34,777 nt of DNA. Origin: Streptomyces aurantiacus (lineage in GTDB: Bacteria; Actinomycetota; Actinomycetes; Streptomycetales; Streptomycetaceae). The notes below the pieces were generated by a model, which did no database searches, had not been told where the DNA came from, and saw nothing but the letters and a program-made list of their open reading frames with translations. Location of the stretch: NCBI RefSeq assembly GCF_001418335.1, contig NZ_LIPP01000316.1, forward strand, positions 1-34,777, in the 5' to 3' direction. The position numbers and the translations under genes were made by a program. The stretch's first letter is position 1, and each line of letters opens with the position of its first letter. Below, one piece after another: positions 15,543 through 23,003 of the stretch.

Positions 15543-15633
15543 GGTGTGCTCCTCTGTGGCGTGCGGGAGGGGACGGCGGCGTGGGCGGCGTGGGCCGCGT
15601 GGGCCGGTGTCGTTCGTAGGTGAGTCAGCGGGT

Positions 15634-16842
15634 TCACAGCGTCCGGTCGGCCGCCGACGTGGCCAACTCGGCCAGCGCCGCGCGTGCTTCGAGCGGCAGC
15701 GGCACGGAATCCAGGGCGCCGCGAGCCTCCGCCATCCGCTCCGAGATCATTTCCTCGATGCGTCCGCGTGCCCCGCACTCCTCCATCAGCCGCCGCACCA
15801 GTGCCGCGTCGGACTGGTCCAGTACGGGGTTGTCGAGGGTCTTCTCGAACAGCCGGCGGGCGTCGGGGGTCAGCAGGGAGAGGGTCGTGGCGAGCAGCGC
15901 GGTGGGTTTGCGGTCCCGCAGGTCGTCCAGGTTCGACTTGCCGGTCACGGCGGGGTCGCCGAAGGTCCCGATCAGGTCGTCGCGGAGCTGGAAGGCCTCG
16001 CCGAGCGGCAGCCCGTACGCGGTGAAGGCCTCCATCACCCGCCGGGGGGCGCCGCCGAGGGTGGCGCCCATGTGCAGTGGCCGCTCCACCGTGTACTTGG
16101 CGGTCTTGTAGCGGGCCACCTCCAGCGACTCCGTGACCTCGGGTGCGTCGCTGCCGGTGCGCAGCACCTCCAGGAACTCGCCCGCGACGGTCTCGCGCAG
16201 CAGCGTCGACCAGAGGGGCACCGTCCGGGCCACGTACGCGCCCGGCAGCCCGCAGGTGGCGAAGACCTGGGCTGCGTAACCCATCAGCAGGTCACCGAGC
16301 ATCATGGCGAGCGCGGCGGACTTCTCCTGCCGCGCGTGATCCGGTGACAGGGAATCCGTTCGTAGGGAATCCGCTCGTAGGGGGTCCGTTCGTAGGGAAT
16401 CCGTCCGCAGGGGATCCGTTCGCAGGGACTCGTTCCACACGGAGTCGCGCCGCAGGGAACGGCGTCGTACGGAGCCGGGGTACGGGTTTGCGGTCCCCCA
16501 TCCGCGCGCGCCGGCCTCGGCGAAGGCGACGTGGGCGGTGGGCACTCCGTGCCGTAACCGGCTGTCGTCGATGATGTCGTCGTGTGTGCAGGCTGCCGCG
16601 TGCACCAGCTCCATGGCTGCCGCCGCCCTGATCACCCCGTCGCAGTCCGGCTGGCCGGCGGCCCGCCAGCCCCAGTACAGGAAGGCGGCGCGCATCCGCT
16701 TGCCCCGGGTCAGCGAACTGCGCAACTGGGCGCACAACGGCGCGAGTTCGCCGGAGAGCCGCACCAGCTCGGCCTCCTCCTCGTCGACCAGCCGGTGCAG
16801 GTACGTGTCGATGCGCTGCCGGAACGTCAGATCGTCATGCAC
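15634..16842 (-). CDS. polyprenyl synthetase with a pentapeptide-repeat insertion
   Basis: A 402-residue trans-isoprenyl diphosphate synthase starting at GTG 16842, overlapping the Q-rich gene by 8 nt. The first aspartate-rich motif is DDIIDD (88-93) and the second is DDLIGTFGD (288-296); GKRMRAAFLYWGW (48-60) binds isopentenyl diphosphate. All residues needed to make FPP/GGPP-type chains are present. Between the two motifs, where other members have a short loop before SAALAMMLGDLL (174 on), it carries about 45 extra residues, including five L-R-T/A-D-S/P pentapeptides (140-164) coded by 15-nt repeats. Chain length cannot be predicted from this. It heads toward the MpaB gene and probably supplies its prenyl substrate. 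Confidence 0.88.
   Translation of the reverse strand: MHDDLTFRQRIDTYLHRLVDEEEAELVRLSGELAPLCAQLRSSLTRGKRMRAAFLYWGWRAAGQPDCDGVIRAAAAMELVHAAACTHDDIIDDSRLRHGVPTAHVAFAEAGARGWGTANPYPGSVRRRSLRRDSVWNESLRTDPLRTDSLRTDPLRADSLRTDSLSPDHARQEKSAALAMMLGDLLMGYAAQVFATCGLPGAYVARTVPLWSTLLRETVAGEFLEVLRTGSDAPEVTESLEVARYKTAKYTVERPLHMGATLGGAPRRVMEAFTAYGLPLGEAFQLRDDLIGTFGDPAVTGKSNLDDLRDRKPTALLATTLSLLTPDARRLFEKTLDNPVLDQSDAALVRRLMEECGARGRIEEMISERMAEARGALDSVPLPLEARAALAELATSAADRTL
16351..16425 (-). repeat. five 15-nt tandem repeats inside the polyprenyl synthase gene
   Basis: Units such as ggaatccgttcgtag run at 16351, 16366, 16381, 16396 and 16411, with one to four differences between copies. Being a multiple of three they keep the frame, each adding five residues. 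Three of the five leucine codons are CTA, a rare codon in these genomes. Degenerate copies continue on both sides. Confidence 0.9.
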
Positions 16843-17260
16843 GAGACGGCACCGTCGTCTCCGACCGCGCGGCGTCCACAGTGCGTGCTTTCCGCTCTCC
16901 GGCCCTGCGGGCCATCAATTCCAAGTAGTTCTCGCTGTCCGCGGCGGTGACCCTGCGCGCCGCGAGTTCCCCGCGCACCTTCAGGTCCTGCACCCCGTCC
17001 GTGACCAGTTCACGCAGGTCGGAACGGCGCACCGCGCCCTCACTCCGGTCTGCGGCCTGCCGCACCTGGTCGAGCGCGAGATCGACGGCTCCCAGCACGA
17101 GCAGGCCGACCTGTTCCAGGGCGCCGAACGGATTCCAGGGCGTCTGCCGGGACTGCGATTGCGCCTGCCCCTCCCCCTGCTGCGATTGCCCCTGCTGTGC
17201 CTGATCCTGCGTCTGGTTTCGCGTCTGGTCTTGCGTCTGATCCTGCGGTTGTTCGGTCAT
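16835..17260 (-). CDS. Q-rich small protein upstream of the polyprenyl synthase
   Basis: A 141-residue protein starting at ATG 17260, with gaggggc upstream; a longer open frame has no start signal. Residues 1-38 are a glutamine-rich, repetitive and surely disordered segment (QDQTQDQTRNQTQDQ and QQGQSQQGEGQAQSQ). Residues 39-120 look helical: NPFGALEQVGLLVLGAVDLA is amphipathic to hydrophobic and may contact membrane or the synthase, followed by a charged helix and SENYLELMARRAGER. I do not recognise a named domain. The 8-nt overlap with the polyprenyl synthase start implies coupled translation, so it is probably an accessory subunit or membrane tether of that enzyme. Confidence 0.7.
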   Translation of the reverse strand: MTEQPQDQTQDQTRNQTQDQAQQGQSQQGEGQAQSQSRQTPWNPFGALEQVGLLVLGAVDLALDQVRQAADRSEGAVRRSDLRELVTDGVQDLKVRGELAARRVTAADSENYLELMARRAGERKARTVDAARSETTVPSRA

Positions 17261-17520
17261 GTCAGGGCCCCTCTGCCGACAGATCGTCACGAGGCGCTCA
17301 GTCAACCGACAGGAAATGCGGCTCTGTCCGCCTTTTGCCCCTCCGTCCCTCGTCAGAGAAGTGCAATTACCTCTCACGGGTGAGCTGTTCCCTCTCGGAG
17401 TGTGCGCCGGAGCGCGTGGCGGAAACACCCCCTCCGCTCTCCGCCCCACACGCCCCGTGAACCACTTAGACTGGAAGCTTCGCCAGTTCACGTGCCGCCC
17501 TGGGGGGAGGGAGCGGACCA
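17261..17520. promoter_or_regulatory. divergent promoter region of the isoprenoid-like locus
   Basis: This 260-nt gap separates the minus-strand Q-rich/polyprenyl/MpaB genes from the plus-strand toroid/cupin genes. It must contain both promoters. It is less GC-rich than its flanks. I could not pick out a convincing -35/-10 pair or a long palindrome. Confidence 0.4.
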
Positions 17521-18918
17521 ATGTCCCAACCACAGCTCCGGCGCGGCCCGTTGAGACGCGACCCCGAGCCGCACGCACCGCACGGACCCCGGCCCGCGCG
17601 CCTCGTGCGCTGGCTGGGCGGTTTCGGCGCCGTCGCCGCCGGTTACGCGGTGTTCCAGTCACTGGTGGGCATCCTGCCGGACAACATCGGCGGCCAGTCC
17701 GCGCGGTACGGCATCGCCGTGGTGAGCGGACTCGGTACGGCCGTCGCGGCCTGGCTCTCGGCGGCAGTGCTCCGGGCCAGAAGCGAGGCCAACCCGCCCG
17801 CGCTGGCCGGGCAGTCGAGGACGTCCGGCACGGGTGCCATGGCGGGCTCCGGCCCCCTCCCCGGCGTCTTCGCCGCCGCGTACGGCGCCCTCGCCGAACA
17901 GATCTGCGTGGTCGACGACCCCGTACGCGGGCGGCTCACCGGCTGGTCGCACTCCCTCGGTGAGAGCGGCCCCGGCCGGCCCACCTCCGTGGGCACCGCG
18001 TACGGCCTGCACATCATGCTCGACCTGGGGATGCCCGAAGGGCGGATCGGCGCGGGCGACCTGGTGGACACGCTGTGGCGGCTGCGCCTGGCGGACGGCG
18101 GCTGGTCGGCGCGGTCGCAGGGCTCCCAGGCCCGCCCGGAGGTGACCGCCCTCGTCCTGGGCGCACTGGCTCGGGCAGGGGCGTCGCGGGAGCGGCTGGC
18201 CGAGGAAGTGGCGTACTGCGAGGCAGGCTTCACCCGCGAACTCGACCGCGCGGGCCGTGAGTTGACGCATGTCGTGACGACCGTGCTGCGCGGTCTGCTG
18301 CGTGCGGCGCCCGGCTCGGAGGCGCTGCCTCTGCTGCGCGACGCGCTGGTGGAGGGCGCGGTCACCGACCCGCGCCGCGAGCACCGCCGCTGCTGGGGAT
18401 ACCGGCTCACGCCCCTGCACGGCCCGCCGTCCGCGCTGCACACGGCGCAGGCGGTGGTCGCCCTCGACCGCGCGGCCCGGGTCCTGGGCAGCGAGAGCGC
18501 CAACGCGCGTGCGGCCCGCGAGGACGGCGTGCGCTGGCTGCTGGCCTGCCCGGACGCCACGCACGACACCTGCCTGGACCTGTCCAACCTCCGCGAGGAG
18601 GTGCGCAGGCCGCGCACCGACGACCCGTCCCGCCACGAGGTCCTGAACGTACGGCACTTCACGGCGTCCTGGATCGTCCGCGCGCTCCTCACCCCCGGCG
18701 CCCGCGACATCGCGCGCGAGGACGGCGTCGAGGAGAGGTGGCGCGAGCTGCTGAACGGCGCGGCGAGCGCCGTGTGGGCCGGGCAGACCGACGGCATATG
18801 GACCTGGACCTGGGTCCGCGACGACGCAAGCGAACTGCGCCACCCCATGTGGATGACCTATCAAGGCCTTTCGGCACTGCGGGCTCATGCCGTATGGATG
18901 TACCAACCGAATGGTTGA
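17521..18918 (+). CDS. membrane-anchored alpha/alpha-toroid (terpene-cyclase-like) protein
   Basis: A 465-residue protein starting at ATG 17521 after a ggaggg site. Two N-terminal membrane helices (about 31-54 and 70-94) are followed by a cytosolic helical domain. That domain shows repeats like the prenyltransferase/squalene-cyclase toroid: LRLADGGWSARSQGSQARPE (188-207, a DGGW motif), PSALHTAQAVVALDRAARVL and HPMWMTYQGLSALRAHAVW. The DxDD motif of class II terpene cyclases is not seen; the nearest acidic cluster is VVDDP near 140. It may be a non-catalytic isoprenoid binder or a divergent cyclase. It is divergent from a polyprenyl synthase and directly upstream of a cupin gene (16-nt gap), suggesting a shared isoprenoid pathway. 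Confidence 0.7.
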   Translation: MSQPQLRRGPLRRDPEPHAPHGPRPARLVRWLGGFGAVAAGYAVFQSLVGILPDNIGGQSARYGIAVVSGLGTAVAAWLSAAVLRARSEANPPALAGQSRTSGTGAMAGSGPLPGVFAAAYGALAEQICVVDDPVRGRLTGWSHSLGESGPGRPTSVGTAYGLHIMLDLGMPEGRIGAGDLVDTLWRLRLADGGWSARSQGSQARPEVTALVLGALARAGASRERLAEEVAYCEAGFTRELDRAGRELTHVVTTVLRGLLRAAPGSEALPLLRDALVEGAVTDPRREHRRCWGYRLTPLHGPPSALHTAQAVVALDRAARVLGSESANARAAREDGVRWLLACPDATHDTCLDLSNLREEVRRPRTDDPSRHEVLNVRHFTASWIVRALLTPGARDIAREDGVEERWRELLNGAASAVWAGQTDGIWTWTWVRDDASELRHPMWMTYQGLSALRAHAVWMYQPNG

Positions 18919-18934
18919 ACCGGGAGGAGCGTGC

Positions 18935-19663
18935 ATGGGTGGCCGACAGGTCCTGGCGGCGCGGCGGTTGATGGCCGAGTCGTTGGACGGCGAACTGCCC
19001 GAGCACGTACGACTGTTGGCGGCCCGCTCGGTCGTTGCCGAACTGGGCTCTCCCGACCGCCTGTTGGAGCTGACGGCCGAACTCGCCTCCGGTGAGGGAG
19101 ATCCGCACGGCTGCGCCCGGCTCTCGTACCGCCATGTCCTCGGCTTCGACAAGCTCCTGCTCATCGACGGCGGCCCGCACCACATGCTGCGCGCCCATCT
19201 GTGGCATCCGGGGCGCGGCGCCGTCGGCAAGGAGGACATCCACAACCACCGCTCCTCGCTCGCCTCCTCCGTCGTACGGGGGCGGCTGGCGATGGAGTTG
19301 TACGCGCCCCGCGGCGACGGCGGTATCGAGGCGGACCGCTACCAGGAGTCCCTGGCGGACGACGGTTCGGCCGACTGGCTGCTGGAGCGCACGGGTCCGG
19401 CGCGGCTGCATCTCACGCAGGTCGCGGAGTACGCGGCGGGCAGCACGTACGCCCTGCCCGCGCACACCCTGCACCGGGCGTGGTGCGACGCGGCCGAGCC
19501 GACGGTGACGCTCTTCCTGGAGACGGGGAGCGGGCGGCGGCGGCACACCGACGTGTTCACGGCGGCGGGGCCCCACCCGGGGGCCGTACCGAAGGTGCCG
19601 ATGGACGTGGACGACTACGTGAGCGAACTCGCCGCGCTTGCGGAGTTGCTCAGAAGCTCGTAA
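18935..19663 (+). CDS. cysteine-dioxygenase-type cupin protein
   Basis: A 242-residue protein starting at ATG 18935 with gggaggagc upstream, in an operon with the toroid gene. The cupin core runs from about residue 65 to 200: LRAHLWHPG, then EDIHNHRSSLASSVVRGRL, which is the H-x-H pair of cupin motif 1, and a later ALPAHTLHRAW, motif 2 with its His. The missing motif 1 glutamate is usual for the cysteine-dioxygenase-like group. A metal-dependent dioxygenase or isomerase role is possible, but no substrate can be named. It is clearly homologous to the cupin at 33766-34458 in the same window, sharing GF-x-KL-x-L, IH-N/D-H and the LHRA block. Confidence 0.75.
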   Translation: MGGRQVLAARRLMAESLDGELPEHVRLLAARSVVAELGSPDRLLELTAELASGEGDPHGCARLSYRHVLGFDKLLLIDGGPHHMLRAHLWHPGRGAVGKEDIHNHRSSLASSVVRGRLAMELYAPRGDGGIEADRYQESLADDGSADWLLERTGPARLHLTQVAEYAAGSTYALPAHTLHRAWCDAAEPTVTLFLETGSGRRRHTDVFTAAGPHPGAVPKVPMDVDDYVSELAALAELLRSS

Positions 19664-19690
19664 GGGAACTCGTGAAGTAGCTGCAGTCGC

Positions 19691-20134
19691 TCAGAAGCTC
19701 GTACGAGAGCTTACGAGCATGCCTGTGAGGGCCTGGCGCACGATGTCCAGGTTGTACTCGTCGATGTCGACGGTGCGCAGCTCGTCCGGACTCAGCCAGC
19801 GGTGGGCCTGGTCCGGCTCGGGGAGCGTGATGTGCTGGGAGAGGGGCCTGACCATGAAGTTGTCCTGAAAGTTCTTGACCTCGTGCCCGCGGTACTCGCT
19901 CACGAAAGACGATTCGCCGACCTTGCGAACGACCTCGCCGAGCAGCCCGGTCTCCTCCTTGAGCTCCCGCAGCACGCCGTCCTCGGGGTGCTCGCCGGGC
20001 TCCAGCTTTCCGCAGGGCACGCCCCACACCCGGGGCAGGAACCGCTCGGTCTCGCTACGGCGCACCAGCAGGACAAGGCCCTCGCGCATCACGACGGCCG
20101 CGGCCAGCCGCTTGTTACCGGGAATGTCGTCCAT
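19691..20134 (-). CDS. Nudix hydrolase
   Basis: A 147-residue protein starting at ATG 20134 with aggaagc upstream; the open frame extends 16 codons further without a start signal. The Nudix box is complete: Gly42, Glu48, then REL-KEE-TGL at 56-64, matching G-x5-E-x7-REU-x-EE-x-GU exactly. These enzymes hydrolyse nucleoside diphosphates linked to other groups, and this short single-domain form is typical of NTP-pool or nucleotide-sugar cleaners. The substrate is not determined. It converges on the cupin gene with a 27-nt gap and follows the ICL/PEP-mutase-like gene on the same strand. An exact 15-nt sequence, gctcagaagctcgta, is present at the 3' ends of both this gene and the cupin gene. Confidence 0.88.
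   Translation of the reverse strand: MDDIPGNKRLAAAVVMREGLVLLVRRSETERFLPRVWGVPCGKLEPGEHPEDGVLRELKEETGLLGEVVRKVGESSFVSEYRGHEVKNFQDNFMVRPLSQHITLPEPDQAHRWLSPDELRTVDIDEYNLDIVRQALTGMLVSSRTSF
19697..19718. repeat. inverted repeat at the Nudix 3' end
   Basis: gctcgta (19697-19703) pairs with tacgagc (19712-19718), and ctcgtacgag inside it is itself palindromic. It lies in the last codons of the Nudix gene, facing the cupin gene's end, and may act as a weak shared terminator. Confidence 0.35.
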
Positions 20135-20250
20135 GCTTCCTGGTTCCCTCGCCGGTCGGAGTCCACAGAGCCTTATACCCACGAAAACATCAACGCTACC
20201 AGGAAGCCCGCACGGGCGTGGCCGCTCTCGGCCAACCGGGACGGAACCGG

Positions 20251-21108
20251 CTAGACCAGCGCCTGGACGTCGCCGTACGTCGGCGCGGGCCCCTCGACGG
20301 GCAGCCCCGCCCTGATCAGGGCCGCCGCCTCCAGGGCCGCTCCCAGGGCGCGCCGGTAGAGGAAGGACCCGAGGCTGACTCGGCGGACTCCCAGGTCGGC
20401 GAGGGTGGCGACGGTCGGTCCCGAGGGCGAGTAGAGGATGTTGAGGGGCACGTCGACGGCTTTCACCAGGGCGGCGATCCGCCCCGGCGCGTTCAGACCG
20501 GGTACGAACACGCCGTCGGCGCCGGCTTGCTGATAGAGGTCGAGACGGCGGACCGTCTCAAGTCCGCCACCGTGCCCTCCACCGTCCCCTCCACCGTCCC
20601 CTCCCCCGTTCGGGCCTCCGTTCGGGCCTCCGTTCGGGCCTCCGGTGCCGTCTCCCAGCCAGTGGGTGTCCGTGCGGGCGTTGACGAAGAGCCCCGGTAC
20701 GGCGGCCTTCACCGCGGCGATCTTCGCCGCGTGGAGTTCGGCGGGGGCCAGGATGCCGTCGGCGCGCCCGTCCTCCAGGTTGATGCCGACGACGCCGACG
20801 GCGGCGAGTTCCCGGGCCACCTGGGCGACCTCGGCCGGGTCGTCGCTGAACCCGTCCTCGGCGTCGACCGAGAGGAGGAACGGGCCGTCGCTCAGCGCCA
20901 GGGCCAGCGAAAGCGACGCGTCCCGGGTGGCCGCCGAACCGTCGCGCAGGCCGGCGACCGCGGCCACTCCCAGGCTGGTCGTGCCGATCGCCGGGAAGCC
21001 CTGGGCGGCCAGGGCCACCGCCGACGCGTGGTCCCAGGCGTTGGGAAGCAGGAGCGGGGCGTCGGCCCGGTGGAGTGCGGCGAAGGCGGATACTTCGTGG
21101 GGAGCCAT
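20251..21108 (-). CDS. isocitrate lyase / PEP mutase family protein
   Basis: A 285-residue TIM-barrel protein starting at ATG 21108. Diagnostic stretches are NAWDHASAVALAAQGFPAIGT (22-42), the DAEDGF metal loop (82-87), GINLEDG (108-114) and NARTD (143-147). Those residues mark the ICL/PEP-mutase superfamily, whose members cleave or form C-C or P-C bonds next to a carboxylate; oxaloacetate- or 2-methylisocitrate-type substrates are common. The second conserved loop is interrupted by about 25 residues made almost only of Gly, Pro, Asn and Asp (GGPNGGPNGGPN, GGGDGGGDGGG), coded by 12-nt tandem repeats near 20578-20645. Whether the enzyme still closes its active site is uncertain. It lies downstream of the GH43 gene's terminator. 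Confidence 0.85.
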   Translation of the reverse strand: MAPHEVSAFAALHRADAPLLLPNAWDHASAVALAAQGFPAIGTTSLGVAAVAGLRDGSAATRDASLSLALALSDGPFLLSVDAEDGFSDDPAEVAQVARELAAVGVVGINLEDGRADGILAPAELHAAKIAAVKAAVPGLFVNARTDTHWLGDGTGGPNGGPNGGPNGGGDGGGDGGGHGGGLETVRRLDLYQQAGADGVFVPGLNAPGRIAALVKAVDVPLNILYSPSGPTVATLADLGVRRVSLGSFLYRRALGAALEAAALIRAGLPVEGPAPTYGDVQALV

Positions 21109-21124
21109 GCGGCAAGGCTAGGCG

Positions 21125-21156
21125 CGGAACGCTTCGGCGCCGGCCGAAGCGTTCCG
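21125..21156 (-). terminator. 14-bp hairpin terminator after the GH43 gene
   Basis: Arms 21125-21138 and 21143-21156 are perfect complements around a 4-nt loop, 78 nt past the GH43 stop. It lies just in front of the ICL/PEP-mutase-like gene and should separate the two transcripts. Two copies of cagggttcgggg follow near 21178-21202. Confidence 0.75.
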
Positions 21157-21233
21157 GGGTTCGGGACCGGCCTCAGGACAGGGTTCGGGGCAGGGTTCGG
21201 GGCAGGAGGGCGCGGGAACCTTTCCGGCCGTGG

Positions 21234-22646
21234 TCAACCTCCCCTGGTCCACTGCTGGTTGGTCGCTCCGTTGCATGTGTACGTGATGAGCGCGGCGGAG
21301 TCGGCGGTGGACGCGCCGTTCACGTCCAGGCACTCGCCACTCGCCCGGGACGTGATGGTCACATAGGAGCCGGTGATGGTGAGCGACCACTGCTGGACGG
21401 TCGCCGAGCCGTCGCAGTCCTCCTGCGTGACACTGCTCGCGTTCTCCTGCACGCACAGGGAACTGCCCCGCACCGCCAGCTGGTAGTAGCCGCCTCCGAC
21501 CGACTTGAACCAGTACTTCTGGTTGGTGCCACCGTTGCAGGTGTACTGCTTGATCTGGGCGCGCGCCCACAGCGACTGGCTGGTGACGTCGGCGCACTTG
21601 GAGGAGTGGCGGGCGATCAGCGTGTTGTACGTGGCGCTCGTCCCGGAGACGGTCCCGGCGGCGGTGTCGACGGTGACCTCCGGCGACCAGGACATGGACA
21701 TCGTGGTCGAGCTCGGGAAGGCCAGCGGCAGCCAGACGTAACGGGAGTCGTTGACCGTGCCGCCGAAGGAGTTGCCCCAGCGGTCGCCCAGGTAGAGGTA
21801 GGACGTGCCCGAACTCCCTTGCACGGGAAGGACGTAGGCGGTCTGTGAGCCGTACGTCGTCGAGTCGCCGACGTTCGTCATCGCCGTCCAGGGGCCCGCG
21901 ATCGACGTCGCCGTGGCGTACTGCTGCTGGTTGGGGTTCCAGCCCGTCGCGCCCGACGTCAGCATGAAGTAGACGCCGCCCCGCTTGAAGAGCGCCGGGG
22001 CCTCGCGGTGGCCGCCGTGCCAGGGGTCCGCGACCAGACCGGCGATCCCCGTGTAGTCGGCCGTCAGCCGGTAGATCTGCAGGTCGTAGTTCTCCCGGGC
22101 GGCCGAGACCATGTACCCCGCGCCGTCCGTGTCGACGAACACCGTGATGTCACGGGACATGTGCGTGCCCAGCGGCCGGAAGCTGCCCTGCCAGGTGTAG
22201 TCGCCGTCGACGGTGTCCGACACGGCGACCGCCGCACGGGCCTCGCCGTAGTCGACGCCGTTCTCCTTGTGCATCCACATCACGAACGTGCCGGTGGACG
22301 CGTTGTACATGACCTTGGGCCGCTCGATGTTCGCGGTCGCCAGCTCGGGGTCGCTCGCCTCGGTCAGGACGTGGTTGCGGAACTCCCAGTTCTTCAGGTC
22401 GGTGGAACGGTAGGCGTCCACGTACCGGAAGGTGTTGTCGGTGTTCCGGTTCTCGCCGAACCAGTAGTAGTACGAGCCGACCTTGACGACCCCGCCGCCG
22501 TGGGCGTGCACCGGGCTGCCGTTCGTGTCGGTGAACTGCGTGCCGGTGGTGACGGTCTGGGGCGCGGCCTGGGCCGGCCCCGCGGTGGCGAGTGCGCCGG
22601 CCAGGGCCAGACAGAGGGCGAGGAGTACCGCGTACACGCGTCTCAT
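21234..22646 (-). CDS. secreted GH43 glycoside hydrolase with CBM13 lectin domain
   Basis: A 470-residue protein starting at ATG 22646; ggag lies about 13 nt upstream. A Sec signal peptide (MRRVYAVLLALCLALAGALA, cleavage after AQA) leads into a five-bladed beta-propeller catalytic domain (about 30-345): HAHGGGVVKVGSYYYWFGE contains the catalytic region of the first blade, IERPKVMYN the third-blade conserved residues, and HREAPALFKRGGVYFMLTS the general-acid glutamate (the E of EAPA). A ricin-type CBM13 follows (350-470) with NQKYWF, VQQWSL and NQQWT repeats. It should cut arabinan, galactan or xylan side chains outside the cell; the linkage is unknown. A hairpin terminator ends the gene. Confidence 0.9.
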   Translation of the reverse strand: MRRVYAVLLALCLALAGALATAGPAQAAPQTVTTGTQFTDTNGSPVHAHGGGVVKVGSYYYWFGENRNTDNTFRYVDAYRSTDLKNWEFRNHVLTEASDPELATANIERPKVMYNASTGTFVMWMHKENGVDYGEARAAVAVSDTVDGDYTWQGSFRPLGTHMSRDITVFVDTDGAGYMVSAARENYDLQIYRLTADYTGIAGLVADPWHGGHREAPALFKRGGVYFMLTSGATGWNPNQQQYATATSIAGPWTAMTNVGDSTTYGSQTAYVLPVQGSSGTSYLYLGDRWGNSFGGTVNDSRYVWLPLAFPSSTTMSMSWSPEVTVDTAAGTVSGTSATYNTLIARHSSKCADVTSQSLWARAQIKQYTCNGGTNQKYWFKSVGGGYYQLAVRGSSLCVQENASSVTQEDCDGSATVQQWSLTITGSYVTITSRASGECLDVNGASTADSAALITYTCNGATNQQWTRGG

Positions 22647-22654
22647 CTCAGGCA

Positions 22655-22831
22655 CGCTCCTTCGGGGGTCGTCTCTGGGGTGGGTGGGGCCACAAAAGAA
22701 AACAGAACCGTTCGACATACCGCACAAGATCTGTCATCCCGAACGCCGAAAAGGTAAGGGCATGGCACGAGGAGGTCAACGGGTTGTGGAAGCGCGCGGA
22801 AAACCGCGTGCGGGCTCCCCGGCCGCCTTGC
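22655..22831. promoter_or_regulatory. divergent region between GH43 and the Thr leader
   Basis: No gene is seen. The space holds the promoters for the GH43 gene (minus) and for the threonine leader (plus). No long palindrome was found here. Confidence 0.35.
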
Positions 22832-22837
22832 TAGCGT
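22832..22837 (+). promoter_or_regulatory. -10 hexamer TAGCGT of the threonine leader
   Basis: tagcgt sits 7 nt upstream of the leader ATG at 22845, with no ribosome site between, so transcription probably starts at or next to that ATG (leaderless message). A matching -35 was not obvious. Confidence 0.5.
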
Positions 22838-22844
22838 CCCCCTC

Positions 22845-22895
22845 ATGAAGCGCGCCCAGAAGACGACGACGCCGGAGAGTGTCCCGGCGCGCTGA
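22845..22895 (+). CDS. threonine leader peptide (attenuator)
   Basis: A 16-residue open frame, MKRAQKTTTPESVPAR, with three consecutive ACG threonine codons (22863-22871). Its TGA is 13 nt ahead of a strong hairpin and 108 nt ahead of the threonyl-tRNA-synthetase gene. That order is the classical layout of ribosome-mediated attenuation: shortage of charged Thr-tRNA stalls the ribosome on the Thr run and changes RNA folding so that the hairpin does not terminate. The peptide has no other likely role. Its ATG is probably the first base of the message (-10 box TAGCGT 7 nt upstream), so translation would start leaderless. Confidence 0.7.
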   Translation: MKRAQKTTTPESVPAR

Positions 22896-22908
22896 CTCAT
22901 GAGTTGGT

Positions 22909-22942
22909 CCGAAGCCCCGGGGCGAGTGCCCCGGGGCTTCGG
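22909..22942 (+). terminator. 14-bp attenuator hairpin in front of thrS
   Basis: Arms 22909-22922 and 22929-22942 pair perfectly with a 6-nt loop (cgagtg). It lies 13 nt after the leader stop and 61 nt before the ThrRS start. No T-run follows, as in most Streptomyces terminators. A competing antiterminator pairing with the leader coding region could not be defined by eye. Confidence 0.75.
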
Positions 22943-23003
22943 CGTACGCGGTCACTCGCCCGGATTCCTTCCCGTCCGCCCCGTCCGCGAGGAGATCGCC
23001 GCC

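Noticed and set aside
17659..19245. 528-residue reverse frame opposite the toroid and cupin genes
   Set aside because: Mirror frame; no start signal and Arg/Gly/Ala-rich nonsense.
20578..20645. CRISPR-like short repeats
   Set aside because: These are 12-nt in-frame repeats coding a Gly-rich insert, without spacers.
22899..23003. Upstream ATG extension of the ThrRS gene
   Set aside because: It would put 35 codons through the attenuator hairpin and has no ribosome site; ATG 23004 has aggag.
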